The notes under the pieces: generated by a model
Told to the model about the DNA's origin: nothing
Database searches by the model: none
The model's input: only the letters and a program-made list of their open reading frames with translations
Program-made: the position numbers and the translations under genes
Assembly (NCBI GenBank): GCA_013407085.1
Contig: JACCGJ010013241.1
Location: 35,371-99,370, forward strand
Reading direction: 5' to 3'
Origin: Atriophallophorus winterbourni
Lineage: Eukaryota > Platyhelminthes > Trematoda > Plagiorchiida > Microphallidae
Length of the DNA stretch: 64,000 nt
Part shown: in pieces, positions 52,222 through 63,880 of the stretch
How positions within the stretch are numbered: the stretch's first letter is position 1
Layout of the letters: each line of letters opens with the position of its first letter

Positions 52222-52560
52222 AACTGTCTTTTATTTCATATGAGGCTTATAAATGAAACATTTTTCATCCAAACTTGCAAAACAATAAAATCTACCAAAT
52301 CTTAAGAAAAGTAAAAACTGAAAAACGTTATGTTTTTAATGTACATTCTGATTTTTGAAAATGATGTACTTTTTTACTTTGATGACCTTTCACCATGCTG
52401 GTGAAGAGAATATCATTCATTATATTCAAATGTCTTCGTATACCGAACCATCACAGAAACTGGCTTGAAATTTATCCGCCCGAGATTTGTTCGGTATGCG
52501 ATTCACTCTCCTGCAGATAACGAAAATCCGGCTTGTGAACAAATTTTGGTTAGATCCGTC
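48791..52560 (+). pseudogene. LINE family M, second copy (endonuclease and RT, decayed)
   Basis: Endonuclease pieces occur at 49.33-49.80 kb: LVILT...CWNSP, then SSLQDLIFTLGPIPSNVQVI and PLLDCDHEMVTCHLHL. RT pieces follow at 50.2-50.8 kb (VTNYRPINHT, LAVLTIFLTITKAFDNVPHS, SGVIHGSVLSPRLFL) and the C-terminus at 51.16-51.65 kb (ILLESLHRRISKIMLGYFDP, NSLPLHFRMCTSTGKFKAL). The conserved hairpin lies at 52382-52410 in the 3' UTR. Many frameshifts. The matching copy in arm 2 is somewhat better preserved (59776-59183 and 58856-58266). Confidence 0.8.
52065..52176 (-). mobile_element. RTE-like family I 3'-end insertion with target-site duplication (arm 1 only)
   Basis: 112 bp of the family I 3' end (on the plus strand GCCTCCGTCGGTCGATGTCG and CAGCTTTTGAATGACTAAAC) is flanked on both sides by ATTATGTATAT (52054-52064 and 52177-52187). 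The empty site is at 57846-57856 in arm 2. The insertion therefore postdates the inverted duplication. A (TATATG)n expansion follows to about 52220. Confidence 0.93.
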
Positions 52561-53960
52561 GACAATTCTTCTACATCTACAAGAAAATTTAAAACGCCTG
52601 TAGAAACTTCTACTGTTCACTCACTATCCCAAATCCTCAAGATATACTCTTCTCTAGATATTATATAATCTCATGGGATCCCAGGTTTCTAATTCCACAT
52701 CTTTCTCCACATATTAGTATATCAGGTTTAATATATCATGGTATATATATATAGGTATTATTATAGATATATTATAAATTTGACTTCTTCGGAATGCTGG
52801 TGGGTGTCATTGAAGAAAAGTACATAAATAATTCGAAGTTAAATTGAAAAAAATTAGAAAATGGAGGGGATGAGGAGAGATTGTGGTTTAAGTTGCATGA
52901 GGTTTTGGCATGTTGTACGATTCTGGAAGGTCGTAGAATTGTCGAATAAGTGTAACCAAAACTGTTCGCCAGTAGGGATTTCGGTTCATATAGAAGAATC
53001 AAACTTATGCGGAAGAAGCAAGGGCCAGTATCGGAGATGGTTTGGGAGTCGGAGACACTGGAACACAATTAAAGATATTCTCTTCACTATCATGGTGAGA
53101 GGTTATCAGAGAGAAATAGTAAATCTATTATGAACGATAAAATAGATCACAAAAAACATTATTTTTGGAATTTTTATCGTTTTATTCCTTTTTTCTAATA
53201 AATACGTTATGGTAAAGCATGTTTTCATACATAAATGGGTTTGATATAAGAAGATAACGGTTAACAGTATAGCCATATGGTAAAAATGATTCTTAAACGT
53301 ATGGTTACAATGAAGATGTGTAGCAACATATCTAGGGTCCGGTAACCTGACACTTGAATGGCCAGTTATACAGAGAATACTAAGAGACCTCATGATATAC
53401 TAATATGTGGAGAAAGATGTGGAATTAGAAACCTGGAATCTTATGAGATTATATAATATCTAGAGAAGAGTTTATCTCAAGAATTTGGGATAGTGAGTGA
53501 ACGGTAAGAGTTTCTACAGGCGTTTAAAATTTTCCTGTAGATGTGCACATACGGAGATGAAGAGGAAGAGCATTCCAAAGTTGTGCATATCTAATTAAGA
53601 AGAAGTTACTTCTAACTTTAGTGCGAAACATAGGGATATTCAACAGCCTTGTTCGATTTCGCAGATCATATCGAATATAATCGTGAAAACGCATGCCAGA
53701 CTGAAGCTTAATTTGTTGCTGGGTAATGATCCGAAAGAAAAGAAGCAGATTCAGACAAATTCTGCGTAGCGATAGTGGTTCGACATTCAACAAATAACAC
53801 CTTTCAAGATAAGGCAAGGGGTGAGAATAGCCCACAGTTATTTTGCTGAAGGTAAGTTGAAGTCTCTCTAAGAGAAAACAATCACACCTACCCATGTGAG
53901 AATAGATGATATTACAATAATCGAGAATTAGTAGGACCTTCATCTTATACAATGCTATTT
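52561..53960 (-). pseudogene. LINE family M relative, 3' part, in the spacer
   Basis: The minus frame 53952-53524 gives KVLLILDYCNIIYSHMGRCD, LNLLLFFRIITQQQIKL and LWNALPLHLRMCTSTGKF, the ORF2 C-terminus of a diverged family M copy. Its 3' UTR continues leftward with the hairpin at 53079-53106 and ends near 52800. A short piece at 52566-52735 is an inverted repeat of 53388-53535, so two 3' ends face each other here. Confidence 0.72.
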
Positions 53961-54850
53961 TACTCTCGCGTGGGAGGTTGATTGAACCAAAGTTTTGTCT
54001 TGCTCTTGCGATGAGCTGTCTTGCTTATTCATTAACATTGAGAGAAGAGGAATATCTATATCCAAGGTCCCTAATTTCAGCAGATAGTGTGAGCTCTAGC
54101 TATATAGAGAAGCAAGAACACGATTAAAAGATATCAGAGTCTGAAAGAAATATCATCATTCATGAATATTTTATTACATTTTTCTACCCACGTAGCCTAC
54201 CATTACCAAATTTAAAATGAAAAATATCATTTCCGGATTTGATAGTTCCGCCAATAATTTAATCTCATTATTTTGCTGTAAACATTATGAAACTTTGATC
54301 ATCTATTTCATTCCTTGGTTCACCAAGAATATAATATAAGTATACTTTCATTTGATGGAATGCCACAGAAAAATGTACACTACTTACAACAATAACTTCA
54401 TGGATTTCTTGTGGTCTGAGTTTAATCTGGAATAAAACAAAAACGCTTACCTCACCATTTGTTAAGAAGAGTCATTAGTGCGTTCAAGAGGAAACCTGAG
54501 GAATATAACAACTATTCAATTGTAAATGAAAATCAGGGAATAGAAAAGGCCAAACAATATTGAGTCCCTTCTTGAAACTTTTTACCGAAGTGCAACAAAT
54601 GAACTCTATAGGAAGAAGGTTTCATTAATTTATACCACTTTACCTGAGGTAATACCTACGAACATTATACCAGACGTGTCGCTGGACCATTTTTAATGGG
54701 TGGCCTAGATTACCCACACTTGGCGTAACTGCACACAGTTTACATGGATGCAAAGTACTGAATCCTGTCATCTATTTGAAGGATTCAATCGGGTCCACAC
54801 GTAGCCGCTTTCTTTCCAGTTAGTAGAGATTAAGACTCAGCAGTAGTTCG
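53961..54850. other. LINE-derived spacer, no gene
   Basis: 54.0-54.16 kb continues the decayed minus-strand LINE (region before the ORF2 C-terminus). 54.23-54.42 kb weakly resembles 49.06-49.24 kb in plus orientation (TTATTTTGCTGTAAACATTA; CCTTGGTTCACCAAGAATAT). The rest shows nothing recognisable. The centre of symmetry of the inverted repeat falls at about 54985. Confidence 0.45.
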
Positions 54851-57025
54851 ATAAAACTTGGCCCATGAATCGCTGGGAGGTCTGTGTATAATTATGTAAC
54901 CCATGCGTTTTCATAGCAACTGATGTTGTTGAATTATATTTTTCTATTTTGAGGGCTTTCGGTATTTTGTATGCCTAATATACTTTTAGAACGCCTCCAT
55001 GAGAAACCATTTTATTTTTGAATGAAATGTTGAAGATACCGATGTGAAATCACTACAGATGATGAATCGGCTCCAGTCTTCTGTTCTACTGAATTATGAA
55101 ATTAGATAACAGTTAATGTGGTTGTAGGTTTGCTTATCATGTGATATTTTAGGATAGTTGACAAAAGAAGTGTTGCATACTATTTGGAATGATTATATTA
55201 TATGGTCACCGTTAAAGAACGATGGAATTACCTCCAGGTTACCTGGAAACAGTTTCAGAGTGAAGACGAGGTCTAGGATATTATTTCTTGTAGGTTTGTC
55301 AATACATTGCTTATATCCTAGTAGGTCTTGCGTTCGAATAAGAGGTGTTTAGCAACTGTGATGTTCAGACCAGATGGTTGACGCGGCGTAGGAGCTATAA
55401 TACTGCTACAGTATGGTATCAAATACCAAGACTCTGGCATAAAAATGGTCACCTTTGGCTTCTAGCTGGTCTCGACAATCGTCACTGACAGTAAGCTCTG
55501 TTTTGCGTTAGGCTGCTTATACAGAGCACCCGGCGTTTCCGAGTTGGAGGAACAGGAACTTAAGGAACTTCTTACCAGGTTGCTCACAACTGCCCTACGA
55601 GTCTATTTAATAGGTGACTTCAACCTCCCAGGTATTGACCTGGACACTCAGACGACCTCTGTTGGAATTTCCCAGGTATATCTCAATTGGATGCACTCCA
55701 GAGCGCTTCATCAGCACGTAAGTGAGAAACATAGGTACAGAGGTGGACATTCATCATTTACACTGGACCTAGTTTTGTCTAATGGTCCCAAAGATGTCCA
55801 AAACCTCTCTTAAGACTCTTTTTTGTGGAAAAGTCACCATGTCACCATAATATTCCAGGCTATTCTCTGTTTTCATAAGTCACCAGTCAAATAAAGGCGC
55901 AATCTAAATCGAGTTGACTGGAATGCCGTACGGCTTTCCGCTTCACGATGTGACTGGTTCTCTGAAACCAATGACATCGAAAGTGAATGTTCAGTTATTA
56001 AGCGCAATACTTTGAGTCTTTGAGTCCTTTATTGTCCTTTTCGACCTGCACGGCTAAAGAACAAGCCATCTTGGTGAACTTCTGTGTTGCGACGCAACAT
56101 TATTAAGCGCGACAGACACGGGGGGAGATTTACAGCCTTAACAAACTATAGAAATTGGTCGTGCTATAGGGGTTCGAAAAACAAAACAGTGAAGCTACAA
56201 AGGAGGCTTAAGCGGAGCTACGAAACTAACCTGGCGAACTCTGCTAAAAAGAACCCTAAGAAGTATTTTAGTTATGTTCAGTCTAAGAGTAAGACAAGGG
56301 AGCACATAGGTACCCCAATATTAGACAATGGCGAGAAAGCCAATTCTGACCCCGAAAAGGCAGCTGCTTTGCTGGATTATTTTCAAAGCGTACATAGATT
56401 GGATAGCGAGGATGTGATAACCTCAGTCCCAACTCTTAGTATGGAAATGGGTGCCTCTCTAAGCAAAGTAGTTTTTCGCCCGGATGACGTCGCTCGTGTC
56501 CCAAATAATCTGAACGGAAATAAATCCATCGGACCTAACGATATGTATCCCAAATTTGTAAAGGAAATATCTAAATTACTAGCAGAGCCTCTCGGTGAGT
56601 TATACAACGAATCGCTCTGTAAAAGCATCCTACCAGATGACTCGAAGAAAACCATCGTCGTACTCATTCCAAAGGAATGTTGTGCAAACTGTTAAGAATT
56701 TCCGACCGGTAAGCTTGACTAGTGTTTTATGTAAAGCCTGTGAGTGACTGATCAGTGATCGGTTGTTCAGCCACCTCGTGCACAATTCGTCATTATGCAC
56801 GGTTCGACATGGCTTTCTTAACAGAAGGCCATGTCTCTCGAATCTTCTATGCTTTTAAGATAGAGTTTCCAAGAACGAGATGAAGGCGGACAAGTAGCGG
56901 TCTTTTACTTAGACTTTAGTAGGGCCTTCGACTCGGTTAGTCACAGGTTCTTAGGATTGAAGCTCGCGGCCAAAGGCATATCTGGTAAGCTTCGCGACTG
57001 GATAACAAGTATACTTCGTGATATT
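54850..57025 (+). pseudogene. CR1-like LINE (endonuclease - RT), decayed, truncated in the palm
   Basis: Endonuclease: 55544-55813 carries RVYLIGDFNLPGIDL, LNWMHSRALHQHVSE and SSFTLDLVLSNGPKDVQNLS. Linker: 56084-56695 carries LKRSYETNLANSAKKNPKKY, FSYVQSKSKT and GNKSIGPNDMYPKFVKEIS. RT start: KNFRPVSLTSVLCK near 56700, then a DLDFSRAFDSVSHRF-like block near 56930. The sequence ends at about 57020 in an AT-rich stretch where arm-2-side DNA begins, so the F-A-D-D box and C-terminus are missing. Related to, but distinct from, the element at 42.0-46.4 kb. Confidence 0.82.
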
Positions 57026-58265
57026 AATATTAATAATAATATATATTCTTGGACATCCAAGGCATGCAATACATGATCAGTTTATCAAAATTTGAACAGT
57101 GTAAATGACCGAAGTTAGCGGGATTTTTTAAACATTTTTTCGTTCAATAATCGGAACGAATATAGAGTAAGTAAAAAATTCGTTATGTCTAATAACAATA
57201 AGGTTTCATTTAAATTATGTCAGGATTTACGAATGGCAAGGATGCAAAAAAATGGAGTACAGAAATGGAAGGTAATTATGTCAAAAGTGGAGTGAATTGT
57301 AATGACGTTGTCATAAAAAAATTGATAAATAAATTATATATGCATCAATTCACGTTTTTTACGGCAAGATTGGTTAAAAAGACTGAAAAGCGAACATAAA
57401 TCCATCAGAATAAGAAAATCTAAGAAATTGTGGGAGATGAGAGATGTTGTGGTATAAACAGCATGGGAATAAGGTACGTTGTGATCCAATATTCTTGAAT
57501 AATTGTCGACGGATCGAATCAAAATTTGTTCACAAGCCGGATTTTCGTTATCTGCAGGAGGGTGAATCGCATACGGAACAAATCTCGGGCGGATAAATTT
57601 CAAGCCAGTTTCTGTGATGGTTCGGTATTCGAAGACATTGGAATATAATGAATGATATTCTCTTCACTAGCATGGTGAAAGGTCATCAAAGTAAAAAAGT
57701 ACATCATTTTCAAAAATAAGAATGTACATTAAAAACAACGTTTTTGAGTTTTCACTTCTTTTAAATATTTGGTAAATTTTATTGTTTTGCAAGTTTGGAT
57801 AACAAATGTGACATTTATAAGCCTCATATGAAATAAAAAACAGTTATATACATAATGGTGTATAGAAAATGTCATGGAAGGCAATATTGACAAACAGACA
57901 AATGTGATGCAAGTCGAAACCTTTGACGAGGCATGCATAGAGCCCAGGTAACCCGACACTACAGCAGCGTTATAAATAGATAAAAATAAAAATAAATTTT
58001 TTAGATGTTTTGAAATTTTTTATAGAGTAATTTGTTTACGATAAGAACCTGAATTGAGACAATTAGGATAACTATGCCTAAACCAAAAGGGAGGTAAAGA
58101 GAGGCCTAAAGAGATACAATAAGTATAGGTACATATAATACGAGTACCAGGTATTGATGTAACATACATAGACCCTAGGTAACCTGAAACATAATAATAC
58201 CATATATTTCGGACATTGTGAACCGTTCTATGCGTGTGCCTATGTACAAAATACTTACAATTGGT

Positions 58266-58856
58266 TCAATAACCAGGAATACCATGACAAAATCTATTGT
58301 TTATATGAGTGTTTATTTTGATAATTTTGCATAGCGATAGAGAAGTAAGAGATTTTATGAGTGCTTTAAATTTACCTGTAGATGTGCACATGCGAAAATG
58401 GAGTGGAAGAGAATTCCAAAGACGCGCATACCTAATTAAATAGTAGTTTAGTCGAACTTTATTGGGAATAACGGTAATATTTAATAGCCTCATTCGGTTA
58501 CGTCGTACATAACGATTGCAATCTTGAAAGCGCATTGTAAACCTAAGCTCAACTTGGTGCTCTGTGATGATTCGAAAGAAACAAAAAAGATTAAGACGAA
58601 TTCTACGTAACCATAGCAGGTCAATGTCTAGTAGATTGCATCGTACTTGATAGGATGAAGGATCAAAATAACCTAACATGATTTTGCTAATAGTACGATG
58701 AAGGCTTTCTAAGAGTATACAGCCACGCCTAGCAACGTGAAAGTAGGCAATATTACAGTAGTCAAGAAGCGGTAATACCTTCATTTTATATAGACTTAGT
58801 CTACATTCACGAAGGAGGACTTTTCGATTGATCAAACCAAAATTCTGCCTAGCCAT
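58266..58856 (-). pseudogene. LINE family M ORF2 C-terminal region (arm 2)
   Basis: 197 codons without a stop carry NRKVLLRECRLSLYKMKVLP, LLDYCNIAYFHVARRGCILL, SLHRTISKIMLGYFDPSSYQ and LWNSLPLHFRMCTSTGKFKA, ending GHGIPGY-like (FCHGIPGY). This is the connection and C-terminal region after the RT of a CR1-related LINE. The preceding RT sequence is in other frames. Confidence 0.8.
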
Positions 58857-59182
58857 TGCTATGAGAAACCTTACTTGTTCGTTGAAATTGAGAGATGAAG
58901 AATATCTAATTCCTAAGTTTTGGTTTCTGTAGAAGGTGCGAGTGGTGTATTGTTGAGAATAATACTACCGAGGGGTATTGAGCAGCCTATACCCATGAAT
59001 TGCATCTTCGGAGTTCAGAATTCTAACCCCCATTGTGAACCCCAACTTGAAAGGGTTGAAAGATCATTGTTTAGAGAGTCTATAGCCTGTGATATCTATA
59101 TGGCTGGAAAAGCTAAGACAAGTTTAATATAATCCGCAACGATAAAGAGCTTTGAGTTTTTCATACAAAATCTTGCACATCA

Positions 59183-59776
59183 TTAATATATAAGAAAAAG
59201 GTGGGGACTTAGTACGCCACCATGAATGACTCCACTTGGTATATGTTGTGTTTCAGAGGATATGGCATTAACGAAGCCGGAGAAGGTACGATCAGGAAGA
59301 TATGCACAGAACCAATTGAATAGGGACCTGGAATTAGCAAGTGATGATAATTTTCGAAGAAGGAGAGAATGAGGAACCTTATCGAATGCTTTGTTAATGT
59401 CTAAGGAAACTGTCAGTACAGCTAATCCATGATGTATGGAGGCGGTTATATAGTCCAAATATTCCAGCTGACAGGTAATGCAGGACTTTTGATTTAAAAA
59501 GCCATGTTGGAATATGGAGAAAGCGTTTCGGCCCAAGTAAGCTATTATTGCGTTATTGATCAACTTTTCAAATAGCCTAGAGAGAAAACGTGTGTGATTA
59601 ATTGGGTGATAATTAGTGACGATGTGCGAGTTCTCTGTTTTAAGCCGATGTATAAAGACAGAATGTTTCCATTCGAAGAGGAATATACCAGATTTAAAAG
59701 AAATATTGAACAGGTTTAATAAAATTAAAGGTATATCATCCGTATTTAGTTGCAAGATTGCTGGAACAAAGCCCAC
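59183..59776 (-). pseudogene. LINE family M reverse transcriptase, N-terminal half (arm 2)
   Basis: 198 codons without a stop: MGFVPAILQLNTDDIPLILL, NYHPINHTRFLSRLFEKLIN, QHGFLNQKSCITCQLEYLDY, AVLTVSLDINKAFDKVPHSL and SGVIHGGVLSPHLFLIY. These are RT blocks 1-4 up to the P-S-G-V-x-H-G-x-V-L-S-P motif. In functional relatives the catalytic x-x-D-D box follows; here it is in a shifted frame (VADDIKLVLAF-like near 59130 on the minus strand, with an in-frame stop). Confidence 0.82.
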
Positions 59777-61915
59777 AATATCTGGCTCGTAAGAATCTTT
59801 GATTCGCCAACACTGCGCTTACTTCTTGTAAACTAAAGGAGATGGAATTCATAAACATTGAATTATTATTCTGATTTGGGAGTACAGGGTATACGCTGGT
59901 ATTGAATGACTGACTAAAATAGTTCAAATAAGCTTACTTATTGCTAGAGAGCTGATGTAGATGATTCCTTATCATCATGGTAGAACACTAGTGTAGACAT
60001 TTTATGTTTACTCAGATTATATCGAGATTTTGTTAGACTATTCAACGACTTGGACTTCAAAGCATTTTTCAGGGCCATTCTTTCTTGATTCTCGATGAAC
60101 TGCAATTTACTTGTTGTAAAAGAGCTAAGAAGTTCCTTGAGACGTAAAAATGAATAAAAGTCTAGTGTGTGGTTTACAAAGGCAGAAGTTTTATTTCATC
60201 AAGTTTAATAGGTTTAGTCTTTCGATGAGTTGATGCAGTTACAAGACATCTAGAGAAATTTTTATGAAATATGGAAGAGATGAGATTAAAATCTGGAGAT
60301 ATAAAGAAGTCAGTCCAATCAGAGTTTCTAATTAAAGTCGAAAACTTTATCCGGTCTACATAAAGACAGTCATTATCTGTGCTGATGGATGTCCGATTTC
60401 CATAAAGATGAAGGTGGCACGTAACCATTTCATGGTCACAACCAAGAAGGGGCGTTATGACTTGCACATTACTAGGATTAGGACCCAATGTGAAAATAAG
60501 GTCTTGAAGGCTCGATTGTCTTGTAGGTTTATCTACTGCTTGAGTGTAACCTAGTAGGCTGATTGCTTCTGAAAAAGAGGAGAATTTCTAGATAGATGGG
60601 GGGAGTTCCAGCATGTAAAAGGCACGTTAAAATCACCAGCTATAAGTTTATTTTATGAGGGGTCGGAGAAACTTCAATAAAAGCATTTTTATCTCATCAA
60701 GATTATGTGAAGATAGAGGAGGTGGGTTGTAAATACAGCCGATAAGGACGTCCAGTGAAGGTATATCGATCTATATCGAATCATCAATAATAATGATAAT
60801 ACTATAATCTTGGTAAACCCAGGCATGCGAAACATGATCAGGTTATCAATGTTTACAGAATAAATAAATTGTAAAAATGGCCTTATCAAGCGGAATTTTT
60901 GAATATTTTTCCTTTTAATAAAGGATGGTAAATTTACGATGGTAGGAATGTTAATTTTTTTGCGCAATGTCACACAGTAATAAAGATTCATCTAGATTGC
61001 AACAAATTAAGCAAATGGAGAGGATTCGATAGATTCTGAAGCGGGGATTGAAAAAAAGAAAAGAAAAGAAAACAATTATAAAAGAAATGGTTCGCATGAA
61101 GATTTAATTGTCACAGTAAAAATAAATTTATGAAATAAAGAAAGTTCTTCCATAAATATATAAATTGACTTCTTCTGAATGTTTGTGGATGTGATTTAAG
61201 GAAAGTATATAAAAAACCGAAGTTAAATTGAAAAAGTAACATTGGAAAATGGAGGGGATAAGGAGAGATTGTGGTTTAAATTGCATGAGGTTTGGGCCGG
61301 TTGTACGATCCAGGAAAGTTGAAGAATTGTCGAATAAGGGAAACCAAAACTGTTCGCCAGTAGGGCTTTCGGTTCATATAGAAGGATCAGTTTTATGCGG
61401 AAGGAGCAAGGGCCAGTATCGGAGTTGGTTTGGGAGTCGGAGACACTGGAACACAATGAAAGATATTCTTTTCACCATCATGGTGAGAGGTTATCAAAGA
61501 GAAATTGTAAATCGATTATAAACGATAAAAAAGATCACAAAAAACAGTTTTTTGCATTTTTGTCGTTTTTTCTTTTTTGTTTCTTTAATAAATACATTAT
61601 GGTAAACCATATTTGCATACATAAATGGGTTAAATATAAGCAGATGACGGTTAAGGTTATGGTCATATGGTGAAAGTGATTATAATACGCACGGTTACGA
61701 TGAAGATGTGTAGCAACGTGACGAGACATGCCTAGAACCTAGGTAACCTGACACTACAGCAGCGTTATAAATAGCTAATCATAAAAATTAATGTTTTAGA
61801 TGTTTCGATTTTTTTATGTAGAGAAATTAGTTAATGATAAAAACCTGATTTGAAACAATAAGGATAACTATGTTTAAACCAAAGGTGGGTGAAATAATCC
61901 TAGTAAAGTGAAGTG

Positions 61916-62012
61916 AGGTGAAAGCACAAGCCTGATCCAGGCAAAGTGCCGCACAGTCATAGACTGCACGCGGGCTGAGATACTGTCAGGTTGCCCATGC
62001 CTAGACAGATAT
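61916..62012 (-). repeat. Repeat A copy 16b, inside arm 2
   Basis: The exact mirror of the copy at 47958-48052 (plus strand: GTGAAAGCACAAGCCTGATC, GCAAAGTGCCGCACAGTCAT). Same truncation point and position in the LINE 3' UTR. Confidence 0.9.
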
Positions 62013-63211
62013 AATAGAGATACAATAAGTATAGATAAATATACTACGAGTCCCAGGTTTTGATGCAACAAACATAGAACTTAGGTAACCTGACACTTAA
62101 TAATACCATGTCTTTTGTACATTTTGAACTGTTCTATGCGTGTGCTAATGTACAAAATACTTACAATTGTTTCAATAACCAGGAATACCGTGACAAAATA
62201 TACTGTGTATAGAGGTGTTTATTTTGAGAATTTCGCATAGAAAAGGAGAAGTAAGATATTCTACGAGTGCTTTAAATTTACCTGTGGAAGTGCACATACG
62301 AAAATGGAGTGGAAGAGAATTCCAAAGATGTGCATATCTAATTAAGAAGAAGTTTTGTCGAACTTTAGTGCGAGTAAGCGGAATATGTAATAGCCTCATT
62401 CGGTTGCGTCGTACATAACGAATACAATCTTCGAAGCGCATTGTGGAACTAATCTTAACTTGGTATCATCCAGTGTAGAAGAAGAATAAAGTTTGGCCGG
62501 GATATCCAGTGTAATATATATGTTGCAACCACCACCACGATTGGAGCACCGAAAAATATTATAATTTGGTAGGAAAAGAAGAGCTTCTGCATCTTCATCA
62601 GTCGTCCAAGTTTCAGTGATTAAGACTACATCAGTCGGGTTAGCATATAGAAAACATTGAAGATCGGATATTCTAGAAGTAATGGATCTCTCGTTAAATA
62701 GAGAGATGCGGATAGGGGAAGTACAAAGAGAGGTATTAATGATAGGGGCCGGAGATTTGAAACTAGGTTTTGCTACATCCTGTAGATGGGTGGAAACACA
62801 AGGGGAAAATTTGAAGGTTGGAAATAGTCTGGGAAAAAACTGGCTGGGGGCGTATAATGGATATATTTGTGGAGCAGGATGAGGCCAAGTATAAATTATA
62901 TGGGTGTTTGTTTGTAGTGGCTTAAAGGTTTGAGGGTTGGGATAAATATAAAGAAAGTTAAAGTTCTATTTAGTCTAAGGTTTTGTGGCGTTTCACCATG
63001 CTGCGTGGAGTGAGGGTAGGATTACGATGCAGAATAAAGATAACCGAAATGTCAAGGACCATAATAATTGAAGGTGGGAGCGTGCATATGTAATTGGTGA
63101 AACTTTTATCTAGAATAACAAGAATTACTTTTTCTAAAAGAGCCATTCATATAAGGCCTAATAATTGGCCGTTGGTTGAGAAGGGGAGCTATTTCTCTAA
63201 ATGTTGGAAGT

Positions 63212-63880
63212 TTATTTTTTGCTATCCTTAATAATTGGGCGGGGCACAGTTTGTGGATCAGCGATGACCTGGGGTGCCGCAGGATATCCGGCGTTTAAGT
63301 CGATAGTTACATTTTCAGTTAGTACACTTATGTCAGCCAGGTTAGAAGTCTTGTTGCTACAAGATGGAGATTGAGTGCTTTGCGTCACCGGCTTGGGAAT
63401 TTTGTGGGTGAACTTACGTTGTAGAGGTGTGTTGTAACGTTTTAGCAACACGTTCGAGAACCGAGGAAACGAAGATAGAACATGCTTGTTTTTTGAGATG
63501 TGAGAAGCATAATCTTCGTTATTAAATTCGATGAGGATTGGGGTGCGCCCAGCAATTGATGATTTACGAAGCCTGGTGAGTGTCGCTGAGTCAGCCGGAA
63601 GGCCGTAATGAGAGAGGATTGACTGTTCGAGTTCATCCAACGGGTATTTATCAGCTATATTCAAAAGAAATATGTTCTCCGCTCTGATTATCTGTTGCTC
63701 AATTTCCGAGGTTAGAGACGTTACGAGGCGTCCTGTGCGCTTAAGCAGATCAGAGTCAACATTATATTTGGGGTCGAAAAGGATAGCTGAAGGTTCTGGT
63801 AACGATACATTGCTGATTTTATCTACGATGGTTTCAAACTTAGTTTCCAAATTGTGTAATTTTGATAACACAGTAGACAT
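63212..63880 (-). CDS. LINE family M ORF1 protein
   Basis: 222 codons from an ATG at 63880 to the stop at 63212. The N-terminus, MSTVLSKLHNLETKFETIVD, looks like a short coiled coil. The middle (ENIFLLNIADKYPLDELEQS, ILSHYGLPADSATLTRLRKS, TPILIEFNNEDYASHISKNK) has the layout of an RRM-like LINE ORF1 domain: a V/I-F-L-L-N strand, an acidic helix, an arginine-rich turn and a P-I-L-I-E-F strand. The C-terminus is proline- and serine-rich. The frame is intact, unlike the rest of the element. Its last 91 codons pair with the diverged frame 46474-46749 in arm 1. Confidence 0.72.
   Translation of the reverse strand: MSTVLSKLHNLETKFETIVDKISNVSLPEPSAILFDPKYNVDSDLLKRTGRLVTSLTSEIEQQIIRAENIFLLNIADKYPLDELEQSILSHYGLPADSATLTRLRKSSIAGRTPILIEFNNEDYASHISKNKHVLSSFPRFSNVLLKRYNTPLQRKFTHKIPKPVTQSTQSPSCSNKTSNLADISVLTENVTIDLNAGYPAAPQVIADPQTVPRPIIKDSKK

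Larger units (their letters stand above)
46397..52560 (+). repeat. Inverted-repeat arm 1 (two-LINE composite)
   Basis: It is mirrored by about 57505-63560. Identical translated blocks at 47530-47799, 47900-48097, 48242-48436, 48515-48748 and 48980-49282 pair with 62441-62172, 62071-61874, 61729-61535, 61456-61223 and 60991-60689; each pair of coordinates sums to 109971. The outermost 300 bp and the part beyond 49.8 kb are more diverged. Arm-specific differences include a 112-bp insertion (52065-52176), a loss of about 52 bp near 51165 relative to arm 2, and point changes. Confidence 0.92.
57505..63560 (-). repeat. Inverted-repeat arm 2 (two-LINE composite)
   Basis: It mirrors arm 1. It contains the decayed second family M copy (about 57.5-61.1 kb) and then the internally deleted copy (about 61.2-63.56 kb), all on the minus strand. 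The hairpin lies at 57656-57688 and 61462-61492. It lacks the 112-bp insertion found in arm 1 and retains about 52 bp lost from arm 1 near 58.75-58.80 kb. Beyond 63560 the LINE continues while arm 1 stops at the CR1-like element, so 63560 marks the end of the duplicated segment, not of the LINE. Confidence 0.92.

Noticed and set aside
46397..63560. Interpretation as a giant DNA transposon (Maverick/Polinton-like) with terminal inverted repeats
   Set aside because: The arms are LINE composites and the spacer contains only LINE fragments; no integrase, polymerase B or capsid genes were seen.
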